Positions 1 through 11,800 of a DNA stretch of 64,000 bases are shown piece by piece (positions within the stretch are counted from its first letter, which is position 1; the number at the start of each line of letters is the position of its first letter). Source of the stretch: Telopea speciosissima (taxonomy: Eukaryota > Streptophyta > Magnoliopsida > Proteales > Proteaceae); contig NC_057923.1 in NCBI RefSeq assembly GCF_018873765.1, positions 60,134,593 through 60,198,592 on the forward strand, written 5' to 3'. The notes under the pieces were generated by a model, which made no database searches, was not told the DNA's origin, and was given only the letters and a program-made list of their open reading frames with translations. The translations under genes were made by a program, and so were the position numbers.

Positions 1-763
1 AGATTATGTATGTGTGGATCTTTTGTAAATAAAATGTGGCATTGATTGGTTCCAATCCCAGATGAATTTTGTAGCCAAGGAATAAATGTCAATCAGAATA
101 GCAAGTCTAATTTTAATAACTTGGAGCGAATTGCAGATTGTGCCAACAGAATTTTATTGTTTAATTGAATAAAAAAACTGTGGTTTTAGACTGTTATGCT
201 TCAGAGAATGGGCAATCCTCCCTCTCAACTTGAGGTTACAATGCAGAACAAGGGACAATGATTATCGTCTCTTACACCATGCTTTTTAGCATTATTTATT
301 GAAGGAAATTAGGGTTCTGATTTGAACTTGTGCGAGGGAGATAATCCTTTCTTTGATGTCCATGTTTGTCACTCCGGATTGTCGTTTAAATGCGAGACTA
401 ATGAGGCACAGCTAAAACTAAAACCTGGTTTACCCTTCAATGGGAGTTCCCAGTAGTGATGCATGATAGTCATCTGATTTCAACCTTGTCACCAGGGTGG
501 GGGAGGACATTTTTTAATTGCAAATGCTGATCTCTCTATTGAGACCTACCCATTTGAGGTTCCTATTCTGTTTATTAAAATATAAACATGCATTCAATTT
601 CCATATCCTTGCAGTATTTTTTTTTTTTTTTTTAATTAAAAACTGCCCTGCTTGCAAATAATTCTTGAGGAATGTTTTTTCAATATGTAGAGTTGGATCC
701 AAAGTCATAACTTGTAATTAGTCCTAAACTCCTATATAGCAATCAAAAACTTGGTAGAACAGG
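1..763. other. Intergenic, nothing recognised
   Basis: No conserved protein, RNA gene or clear transposon end is visible. The stretch is AT-rich with a poly-T run near 620-635. It could be the 3' flank of a gene outside the window. Confidence 0.4.
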
Positions 764-837
764 GCGAGCCTTGGTGCAACAGTAAAGTTGCTCCATTGTG
801 ACTAAGTAGTCATGGGTTCGAGTTTGGAAACAGCCTG
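764..837 (+). mobile_element. Au SINE, 5' part (tRNA-like promoter half)
   Basis: The stretch carries the Au SINE head: GAGCCTTGGTGCAACAGTAA is the box A region and GGGTTCGAGTTTGGAAAC the box B region. The match stops abruptly at AACAGCCTG, where an LTR begins. The missing 3' half of the same SINE resumes at 1471, so this is one copy split by a later insertion. Confidence 0.85.
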
Positions 838-1470
838 TGTTGGAATTTTCTAAATAATGGTGTGGGATTTTAGTCCCACATCGGTTATGAAGGAGGAAAT
901 CTTATGGCTTATATATGTTTGTGATCTATATGTTATGTTTAGAAAGGATTGCATGGTGCACTTGCGAGCGAAGACGGTGACCGTCCGAACGCGTACGTGT
1001 GCGTGAGGCGTACTTTGTGCTTCTCTGGGTTGCAGGTCTGTGGACCAGTGCGATGGTTAGGTTCCAACCATTGGATTAGTGTCTGATCATAGGGGTGCTT
1101 AGGATCCGACTATTTGATCGGTGACTGGTTAAAGGAGGGTGCAACCCATGGAACAACATTGAGCCCAGTGGTTGTGATCCATCAGCTCAGCCAAATGAGC
1201 CCAATGGTTGTAACCCATACAAACAACCAGGTCCGAGCTCATAAATGCCCTCGAGTCCTGTAATTCAGACTTAACATTTTCTTATAGTTGTAAGGTGATT
1301 ACTGTCTCCGCAAAACAGTAATCAAGTCTAGGCCTGTTTTATCTTGGGAGGCAGATTTGCTGTAACCCAGTGCAGAAGTAAGGGTGCAAATACTATCTCA
1401 AGGACAGAGTGTTCTCGTTCGACTCAGGCAGCCTCACCGTTCTCTCCTTTTTTATCTCAGATTTCTAACA
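838..1470 (+). mobile_element. Solo LTR (copia-like) inserted in the Au SINE
   Basis: A 633-bp block starts TGTTGGAATTTTC and ends ATTTCTAACA, giving the TG...CA ends and short inverted tips of an LTR. It contains the TAGTCCCACATCGG motif common in plant LTRs near their 5' end, and a TATA-like stretch near 900. Flanks are GCCTG (833-837) and GTCTG (1471-1475), a probable 5-bp target duplication with one mismatch. There is no internal domain, so it looks like a solo LTR left by recombination. Confidence 0.75.
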
Positions 1471-1570
1471 GTCTGTCTGTGAAAGTAGGGATAAGATTGC
1501 GTGTATTATGACCCTCCCTAAACCCTGCAATGGTCAGAGCCTTGTGCACTGGGTATGCCCTTTTTTTTAA
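1471..1570 (+). mobile_element. Au SINE, 3' part
   Basis: This continues the SINE interrupted at 837. It has GCGTGTATTATGACCCTCCC and then GCCTTGTGCACTGGGTATGC followed by CCTTTTTTTT, the typical Au SINE tail with a terminal T run. Order and orientation match the 5' part. Confidence 0.8.
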
Positions 1571-1875
1571 ATTGAATAGCACCAGAGAGAAGTTTAGGCT
1601 GCATTTAGCAACACTTCCACTCCACATGAGTGTTTTCATTCTCAGAACGTTTGGCAATTTTGCTAAGAAAATAGTACATTTGATGATCGAAGAATCACTA
1701 CGGACGAGAGAAGAAGAAGAAAGAGGATCAAGAGTCATAGCATGATGTACCTGAATTCTATCACTTTGGAGTGACGGGTGAGGGCATTGAAATGTTGATT
1801 TGTTCTAAAAGTGAAAACGTATTCTTAAAAGGGACAATTTCCTAGATCTACATAGATTAAAACAAAAAACTCAAA

Positions 1876-1988
1876 TGTTTCCCAGCTGCACCCAGACACA
1901 TAGGGGGCAAAATGACCACCCTACCCTAAATGGCAGAAATACCCAGTTCATGTGTTTGGGCGCAGGCTGTACTGCGGCACAGAGAACA
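1876..1988. mobile_element. MITE, family 1 (TGTTCTCTGTGC ends), diverged copy
   Basis: The right end GCGGCACAGAGAACA is the inverse of the TGTTCTCTGTGC tip seen in the clearer copy at 58145-58262. The interior shares the GGCAAAATGACCACCCTACCC type core. The left tip is diverged (TGTTTCCCAGC). There is no coding capacity. Confidence 0.6.
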
Positions 1989-2344
1989 TCAACCCAAATA
2001 ATAATTAGAAAACATGTAGGTTTGTACTTTATCTCTATGAGAAGCATAGTCATGCCAACATTCTATGTGTCTATCTCTCTCCTCTTCCAAATAAAGGAGA
2101 GAGATGTCTTTTTACATGGAGAAGAGAAAGTTAGACACATGGATGAATTGGCGTAGGCCTTCTTTCTAGATAGTTCTTTTTCCCTTGAAATGGGCAAGAG
2201 ATCGACACCTGGTCGCGTAGCCCATGCATTAGTACAGGGACTGATGAGAGTGTGCACTTCATCAACATGGATAGGATTTTTAATTTCATGGTGGTAAAGT
2301 GGTAATTTTATATGCTTCTTTGTATGGGCAACAGGTTTTAAAAT

Positions 2345-2750
2345 GCAAAATCAGCTATTAATTTTGGATCGGAATCGATCCTGAAGAACCCTAGAATTAA
2401 TCCTTAAGATCCAAAAATAGGGAATTTCTAGGGCTTTTGGATAATCGACGATATCGGATCAGTAGGATTCTAATATGAATCTGCCGGTTCTGATAGCCGA
2501 TTCATTGATCCAATCCCCCGAGTCCTAAAATCCTGATAGGGCACCACACGTCCAGGCAGCATTCTTTTTCACTTCTATTAAAATTCTTTGGGCAAATTTC
2601 TACTGGGCCGGGTTGACTTTTCGAGAGTACAAAATGGATCAATACAATAAACTTAAAGTACTTTTTTTTTTTCGTGGATTGAATTAAAAAGGCATTGATC
2701 GAGAGTGTTACCAAACGCGGCCTTTCAGTGAACTCAAAAAAATTGACCAT
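2345..2750. other. Upstream region of the Yip1 gene
   Basis: No coding sequence is recognised. A patch at 2360-2520 is rich in GATCGGAATCGATCC-like inverted motifs and could be an old transposon scrap. The promoter of the + strand Yip1 gene must lie here, but I could not place a convincing TATA box. Confidence 0.35.
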
Positions 2751-2753
2751 CGG

Positions 2754-2774
2754 TGAGAGAGAGAGAGAGAGAGA
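2754..2774 (+). repeat. (GA)n microsatellite in the Yip1 gene leader
   Basis: An uninterrupted GA run lies about 85 bp upstream of the start codon. GA/CT tracts are common in plant 5' leaders. A CT tract also sits in intron 1 near 2990-3004. Confidence 0.8.
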
Positions 2775-2857
2775 TCCGTCATTTTGTCTGAGAAAGGAAT
2801 TAGAGAGATACAGAGAGGAAGGCTGTTGGCTTTCCCGCGATTTCCATTCGTGAAAAG

Positions 2858-5800
2858 ATGATGTCGAGCGGCTACACCAGTCTCGACAACCAAAAGGTCT
2901 CCGGATCCGTTCCAGTAAGCATTCTCTCTCTCTCCTTCACTTCTTGTTCTTCCTTGTTCTGTTCGATCCAGATTTGATCCCCCCCCCCCTCTCTCTCTCT
3001 CTCTATCGATGTTGTTTTTAAAATCACGAGATCTTACTCCCTAGTTTCCTCGAACTGCAGGCGGCTTCAGATCCAGGTCAGGTCACCGTCAAATTCGCAG
3101 GTTAGAGTTTATTTTCAGGAGGCTTTTCACTTATCGAATTTCGTATCATGTTATTTAATTTATTTTTTGTTTGGTTTGTATTAGTTTTATTCATGATTTA
3201 TGCTTGCAGATTCGAATCTTAAGACATTTCCACCTTCTGAAGCTCAAGGAAAGATCGCCGGTGGTTTTCGTCCCCCGCGTGATGCTGATGGTAAGCATCT
3301 GACTCTTTGAGTGCTTCAATTTCAATTCTTCGTAATAAAATGCTTGACGATTCCTTGATTTGTCGGTGCATTTCCAAGATACGTGGATGCCTCCTGCAGA
3401 TCGAATAGAGAAAGTCCAATTTTAATATTTTGACTACCCCTACCTGTTCATTATGAATGGTGGGAGTTGTCAGATCGACATTCTTTTTTACGGATTTCAC
3501 TGAAAGGAGGAGAACACAGATTAAATACCAATATACTATGAAGGAATAGAGTAATAGATGTTATTGAATTATTTATTTATGTAATTCCTCTATCTAGGAG
3601 CTGTCTTTGTAATCTGGATAGGGTTGGGTTATAAGCAGCTTTAATTACACTGATTCTCTCCTTCGGTTAGTATTTGAGTTGGATTTGTCCATGCCAAAAT
3701 ATATTGTCTGGTTTAGAGAAGTGTTCTGAATCATTCAACAGGTGTTTGGTTTGTTGGACTGCTTTATTTCAATTACTTGATTGTCACACTTGTTTATGCT
3801 GCATTCTATGTGCTCAATGACCTCCAAGTTAAAGTGTACTTTGAGGGGGATTGATGCAGATAAGTCACTTAGAGGGCTTATTTTAGGGGAAATAAGCCTT
3901 GTGATGGGTTATGTATGTATTGGGCCTTTAATTCTATGTGTTTATTTTGTAATTGGCCAATTGAATAAGCCTAAAATATAGGTAGAAAGTAGGAAACGGG
4001 ATTTACTTCATTAGTTTAGTTAGAGTCCTATTTTGAGTCTACTTTCTTTATTATTTCACTTTCCTGTTCAATTTAGGATACCTTATTAGTTAAGGATTGG
4101 GTTAGGTCTTTCCATTTTAGTGTTTAAGTCTATTTTTGAGTCTTCTATATAAGTTTGTAAGGGAGGCCGGCATGGTGCACGAATTTGATTAATGAAATAT
4201 TGGCTTGAGGCTTTGTGAAAATCCTGAGTTAGGATAGGTGAAAGATCTAGGGTGAGATACCCATTCCCTTCCCTCATCCCCTTCCATTTGTTCAAGGCTT
4301 CAAAACCCTAAAGGCTGATCGATCTCCTTTTCTCTCTGTTTTGATCAGGGATTCATCCTACTTTCAAGAAGACTATTCAACCCATTGGCAAGAAAAGTAT
4401 TCAACCCATTTGCTACTTCAGCAGGTTATTGTTCCTTCATTTGGGTTTCCATTGTTCTCTTTCTTTGTTCACTGGTGGTTACCAATTTGAGATCTCGTCA
4501 TTCTCTTCCAACCAATTTGAGATCCCATTGTTCTCTTTCTTGTTCACTGGAGGTTTTCTATTTGATCCTGTCTGGGAGTAGACCTATTATGGCTTTAGTC
4601 TTACATTAGGGAGTCCTTGTTATGTCGATATAGTTGGTTTAGGATTAGTTTATGTTAAGTCATGAGTTGTTGAGTTGGACTTTATAAGTTGTGGGCCTAA
4701 GCCACGATAGGGATTTTATTTTGAATCCTATAGTGGCTCTAGGATTCTCTCTCCTTTGCTCCTCTCTCTCTCTGTTCTCTTCTTCTTTTTAGATTCTGGT
4801 TGGTAATATTGATTTTGCTTCATGGTATGAGAGCCGTGAAGGAGAAGAAGAAGAAATATACATAAATAATATGTGTGCGTGTGTGTGTGTGGCACCCTAC
4901 TTAATCAAGAGTGAAGAAGAACTAGGGTTTCTTAAGGTTTTTATTGCAATAGGATTTATTGATCTTCTACATATGCCTTGTGATAGCGTTTATTGAGCTT
5001 CATTGTGTGGAGTGCAAGGTTCTAAAGCTCGGGTTTCGACCAGCCAAAAAATGAGTTCGTCTCGGTTTCGACCATATCTCGATCGAAACTTGGGACTTTC
5101 TCCAGGCTAACTCGAACCTTGGTTTCGAGGCCCAGAAGTTGTTTTTTTCCCCTGATTTTTGTTGTGCTGCCTATTTTTGATATTTTAAACTCAATCCATG
5201 CATTAGTTTCACATAGAGAACACTAAAAATATTACTTGTGCTTTTGATCCAAGTTTGATACTGTATATTGTTCTTGAACATGGTATCAAATAAGGTTTGA
5301 CCGGAACATAACTCCTTCAATATAAATGAGATTTAAGTAATTTTGGATTTGTTAGAAAGCTTTGTTTTGATAGCTTTCCAATAAGTCCAAGATTGCTTAA
5401 ATTTGATTTCTATTGAAGGAGTTATCTACCGATCAAACTTAATTTGGTGTGCGCGAATGTTGTGTGAAGGAAAATATTTTTTTGGACATCAAAACAAATG
5501 AATATTTTACCTCACTTTTGGTTTTTAGCAATGTTTTACCATATTAAGATTTATGGAAATTTTAAATTTGAGAAAAACCCCAGAATTAGAAAGTTGAAAA
5601 TTGCATCTACCGTCGAAAATCCAGATTTTGTTCTTGAACTTGGGGGTTGACTTTTTTTCCTTTTGGAATTTGATTTTTTAGCTATTTTTATTGGATTCAA
5701 GTAGGGGGGTATTTGCTTATTTATGAATAATATCTTAAGTAAATGAAATACAAATACAAAAACATTTACTTAAATGATATTAGGCATAAATAAGTGTCTG

Positions 5801-8800
5801 TCTTGTCTGTCTTGGTTCCTAGCATAGATAGGTGTCTGTATACCAAGAATTTTCAGCAAGATCCCGAGATCTGGCACTCATATAAAGGACCTAGATGGGC
5901 ATTTTCCTATGTCAAACCGAGATCTCGGCGAGATATTGTACTTTTGTGACTCGACCCCCATCTCGTCTCGGATTTTCGAAATACCGAGAAACTCGGCGAG
6001 TTCTCGAACTATGATGATAACTAAGTGAAAGAAGAATCATATATCTTTAAAAAAAATAAAGATCTAAGCCCATTCTTGTCAGTCTCTAACCTGAAACAAC
6101 TTTTACCAGAAACTTGCTATTTACATCCCATATTTTCTTTTCTGTTTATGAACCTTGTCATGTTATCTTCATTTTTTACCTGGAAATTAGACTACTTGAT
6201 TTTTCTCTGTCTAGCCTAGCAAGGGCAAGGTAATAGAAAACTCATAGCTGCAACTAGTTTACAGCTCAAAATTTCCATGGACATTTGACTTTTAAGTTCT
6301 ATTACAAGAAACCCTATGAGTTGTATTAGTATTCTTGTTAAGTATGCTCTATATATATTATGCATGTTCAGTCTGGGCTTTGAAAATAGGGTTATAGCTG
6401 TTGAGACTGCAAAGGTCAAAGAGAAGATTCAACCCATAGAGCAAGCTGGCATCAAATCCAGGGAAACCAAGTCATGATGATGATCTAGTAGGGAGGCAAA
6501 GTAGATTCCCCCAAGGAATCCATGTGATGATGATAAATCCTATTCCAAACAGTACCATCACAAGAAGGGAGGAACCGGGCCTAAACTAAGTTTCAGTTAA
6601 CTCTAATCAAGATGGGTCAAGACTAATGAATCCATGTGTGCTGAAAAAAAGAGATCAATTAATTCCAGTTCAAGACTTAGTCAAGATGTTTCAAGAGCAA
6701 TATGTGCTGAAAAAGAAAAGAATTAATCAGTTAGTTGTAACTATTATCTAAAGTAGTGATGTCTTATTTCAGTCAATAGGCCAGTTTCCTTGTTAGTTGT
6801 GAAAGACCTTGAAAATGTAATTCTTATTAATTGGTCAAAACTTCAACTAGGAAGAAGTCCCCATAAGAGTCTAGACCCTCGTAGCCACTCTATATAAGGA
6901 GCTGTCTGTAAGCTAAATGGAACAACAGAATTTGAATGAAATCTTTGTTCTGGTTTTTTTTGCCAATGTCTTTAGGAGTGAGTCCTATGTGAGGTGAGAA
7001 GCCTAGGTGTGAGTGAGAGACTCGTACCATCTATCCCATCTTCTTCCCCTATTCTCCCAATCGATACCCCTGTTTTATTTGCTGTTCTCACTTCTCAACG
7101 ATCCGATCTTGTAAGGGTTCTGCTTGTATTGGCAGGACCGAGCCAGGACCTCATCAACATGCCAGAGGTGATGCAGCAGAGGCTGCTTTCCCAATTGATT
7201 GGGCTTAATTGAAGGGTTATATGGGTTGTAGGCTGTGTTCTTGGGTTTTTTTTTTAATTGTAAATAGGACAACTTTATACGCCCAAGATGTGGGGTTAGT
7301 GAATCTATACAAGATTATGTGTTAGTTCTTATTTTCTATTTTGGTTTTTTGTAAGATTTGGGTTAATATACTGAGGTGGGTTTTTTCTGAGGTTTCAATA
7401 AATGTAATTTATATCAGAAGGATAGATAATGCTGGTAACTAGTGAGTAGGAATTATGTCTATTAAACATATCTTCTTTTTTCCTTTTCTTCACAGAAAAC
7501 TTTTTTATTAAAGATAGCATCTCTATTGTGGAAGGGTGGATATATCTTATAAATCACTGATACGTTTTCTTCTCAGACTTCTTGCCATTTAGTTGATCAG
7601 ATTATTTACATCATTATTAGAGTTATTCAACTGCAGTCATTTGAATCATTGTTAATGGCTAGCATTCATTCTTTCCACTGTACTAACTTTCTGTGGCTCT
7701 ATATTGCTAAACTTGTCTTGAATTGTTGTAGATACTTTCTCTAAACCAGAAAATGGCATTAGTTCTGATGAACCTCAGTCGAGTGGTTGGTTTCGAGCAT
7801 TCACAGTTGCTGCTTACAAGCCATACTTTGATGTGGACACTTCAGATGTATTGGAGAGGATTAAGGACTCACTTTTTCCATTTAAAGGAAACTTTTCTGA
7901 GAAGACTGCTAGTAACCCAGACCTGTAAGTTCTCATTCTGCCATGATAGATATAATTATATAATCAATGTGTAGACTAGAAGATTAGCAGTCACAGAAGA
8001 AAAGATTAGCGGGTTCAATGTGTAGACTACAAGATTAACAGGTCATTTGATCCTTTCTTTAGCACAGGAAAGAAGATTAGCGGGTCATTATGATGATAAG
8101 ATGGTATTAGCTCTGCCTTGTTGTGTCTAGAATTTAAGAATCCTGGTGCTGACATGCAGGCATTCTTCCTGTTATTTCGAATAGCCTCAGGGATCTCCAT
8201 CAAGTTCTCTTCAATTGGTGCTCTTTCTCGATTTCTAGGCTCAGTTTTCTTCCATTTATTAGCCAGTAGTGTTCTTCAATTATTACAAACGACTTTTAGC
8301 GTAGCACAATGAACAGTTGATGTGGATTCTGGAGTAACGCTTGTTAACCAGCTTTCAGTAGATGTACTGTGACAAATTCTAATGAATCACATTGTATTCC
8401 TTCTTCCCTTTCAGTACAAGCAGCTGAGGTTATTCATATGTGCTTCCATGAGTCACTTATTTTGTTACTAATTTATAATTTATCTGGACAGGACTCTACC
8501 ATCCACATGAAAGCTACCACATTGATAAGGACTGTGGTTGAGCTATACCTAGCTTGCATGTTGGCATTAACTCTACAAACTATCTTCAATATTTGCAATA
8601 TAGGCGGCTGTAATATCTCTTAGGATATGAAAATCAACGAAAGCATGAATTTTTTTTTTAATAGTAAAAGATAAGGTCAAAAAAAAAAAAAAATAGCTGT
8701 AACAATACCACAACTCAATTATAATACCAAAATAAAATGAAAATAGCTCAAAATTGGATAATTCCTATAACTGTCAATCCTAAATAACATAATAACTAAC

Positions 8801-11800
8801 TCAGTGAAATTTATAGCCTAATTAGGAAAACACCTGGAATTTTAGGAGAGGAGATATCAAATAATGGCCAAGTAGACATCCAATGGAACTCCTCCATAGC
8901 TTCCCAGCATGGCTTTCCATGCCCTAGAGAATGTATGGTATTCTTGGCCCAAAGATTCCCAAGACTTCTCCTTATGCTCATGCTTTGCACCAATCCCTTT
9001 GTCACAACTCACAACACAAGGTTCTAATCCTTAGCCTGCTAAATTTATCTTGGAATTGATTGTGAATAGTCTTTTTAAACCATCACTGTATCTGAGGATT
9101 ATGAAATAAATCCGAGCACATGTTTTTATTGTAACACTATTGAATTGATTAGATTCATCAACTCAGGCTTTAGTTTTGGAAAAAACTGTTGGAAGAAAAC
9201 AGTCACTGGGGTTGCTGGATGTAATTGAACTTTTTTTTTAAAATTGGGGGAAGTTTTCATACACGGCCGTGTAAGCATGCACAGTCGTGTCAGCTCTCAC
9301 AAAGAGTTGGAAAAGTCATAAACCCCCATCCATTAATTAATGTCTTGAAACTCTCACCCTCTCACATACACGGCTTACACGGCCATGTATGAAAACTTTC
9401 CCCTTAAAAAATTTTTAAGTTATCATTATCTTGAGTGTCCTCAATTGCCTTTGGACCTGTAAGTAGAACCGTGGAGATATTTCTGGTTTGTAAGCGTTTT
9501 ACAAAGACGCAACATCTTGGTTCCCCCAGTTCACGTTCTTGTTAAGAGCATAGTGAAGAACTGTTAATTAAAAAAACAACAAAACGAAAATGAAACAAGA
9601 AATAGCATAGTACTAAGGAGAACTTGGATTGAGCTAGCCCTAACCCCTGGCCTTAATGAAAACAAAGCTAGCAGGACCCTAGGATGAGTTGTCTCAACTG
9701 TCTGAAGCAGTACCTAACAAAAGAAACCAGTGTTAGCACAATAAGAGAAGTTACAAAGTATGAGGAAAAGAAGAGACTCACAGTTTGGTCAGAATACCAA
9801 AATGTGACCACTATGCTGATATATATAACTTACTAGGTGAGAACTACAAAGTTACAATCATACGCCCAGACTACTAAACATTACATAAAGCAACTAAAAC
9901 CAGAACTATATACCCAAAATAACTCCTGCAGAAGCACTAACACTCTTAACACTCCCCCTCAAGCTGGAGCATATGCATCATCCATGCCCAGCTTGGAACA
10001 GCCTTTCTGGAAGGCAAGACTAAACAGAAGCTTGGTAAACATATCACCCAGCTGATCAGCAGAAGAAACGAACGGAGTATCAATCAACTTCCTCATTACT
10101 GCATCCCTCATAAAGTGACAATCAACTTCAATATGTTTGGTTCTTTCATGAAAAACCTGGTTGCTGGTAATGTAGATTGTAGCTTGATTATCACAGAACA
10201 TCTACATTGGCTTAATATCTGGAAACCCCAACTCTTGAAGCAATGATTTCAACCACATTAACTATGCTGCTGTATGCGCCATGACCCTTCTTGTTTCTCC
10301 ATATGACAAGATTGCCACCATTGAATGTACAATAATTTGTGGTAGATCTCCTATCACCATCAACACCAGCCTAGTTTGCATCTGAGTATCCAACCAAATC
10401 AATTTGTTGATGAGATCAGTAAATGAGCCCCTTTCCTGGAGCCCCCTTAAGAGACTCTAAAATTCAACATGTTGTCTCCCATTGAGTCTTCTTATGTGAC
10501 TCCATATTTGGCTAATAACTCCAACAACAAAAGATGTGTCAGGTCTACTAATAGTAAGGTAGATGAGTTTCCCTACTAATCTTCGCCATCATCCCTCCCA
10601 AACTTCTAGTGTGGGTCCATAGGTGAATCAACTGGTTTGGAAGCAAGCATACCAGTCTTAGACAAGAGATCAAAAACATACTTCCCCTATGAGATACTAA
10701 TCCCTTTTTTACTTGAAGTACTTCAATACCATTAAAACATGAGGGCATCTAAGTCTTCCATCTGAAAATGCTATTATAGATAAGATTTCACCTTTGTAAT
10801 CCCAGATGCATCATCCTCAAATATGATAATATCATCAACATACACAACCAATACAATCACCCTAGACTCCGGCGACGAACAAACATAGGATGATCAAAAT
10901 AACATTGCGAGAATCTGCTCCAAGTAACAATCGAGTTGTATGTATCGAACCAAACCCTAGGTGACTGTTTGAGACCATAAATCATCTTGTTTATCTTACA
11001 GACTCTACGAGCATTCTCCCCTTGAGCAATTTACCCTGGAGGTTGGTCTATATACACCTCATGTAAATCACCATATAAGAAAGCATTCTTGATATCCAAT
11101 TGATACAATGACCAAGCATAATTCACAACTAAAGAAATCACAATTCATAGTTAAAGAATGAGCACATGAACAGAATTAAGCCTAACAACAGGAGAGACAG
11201 TCTCATAGTAATCCACACCATAGGTCTGTGTATAACCCTTCGCTTTAACTAAACGAGCTTTTAGCTCCATAGAGCCATCCGGATTGTATTTAATAGTTTA
11301 CAACCTAGCGACACCGCACAATATCCTTATCTGGAGGTAAATCCACCAGAGTTCATGTCTGTCGATAAATTAAGACATCTATTTCCGCTTCTATGGACAC
11401 TTTCCACCCAGGATGAGACAAAGCCTCATGATGGGTTTTAAGAATAGGGTGAGTAGATACTGGCTACCTTTGGTTGGGAGTTGATGACGGACCTTTCAAA
11501 TTCTATAGCCCTCTACCTGTTTCCATTGGGAGTTTGGGACTTCTAAGGGAGATGAAAGATAAGATAGAGAAACAAAATTTAATAGGATAAGCTGTCATGG
11601 ATTTTTTAGTGCATGAGTGGGTATCTTTGTGAAGAGCAATTGGTAAGTCATCCAGAGACGAGGAGGAAGCAGGAACTTTAGCCGGAGGAGCAGATTGTGT
11701 GGTGGGCTATGAAGCAAGAATAACTGAATGAGTCTGCACTATCCTCTTACACCACTAATACACCTTCTGTGGTGAAGGCGAGGTGGTAGGTGGAACATCT

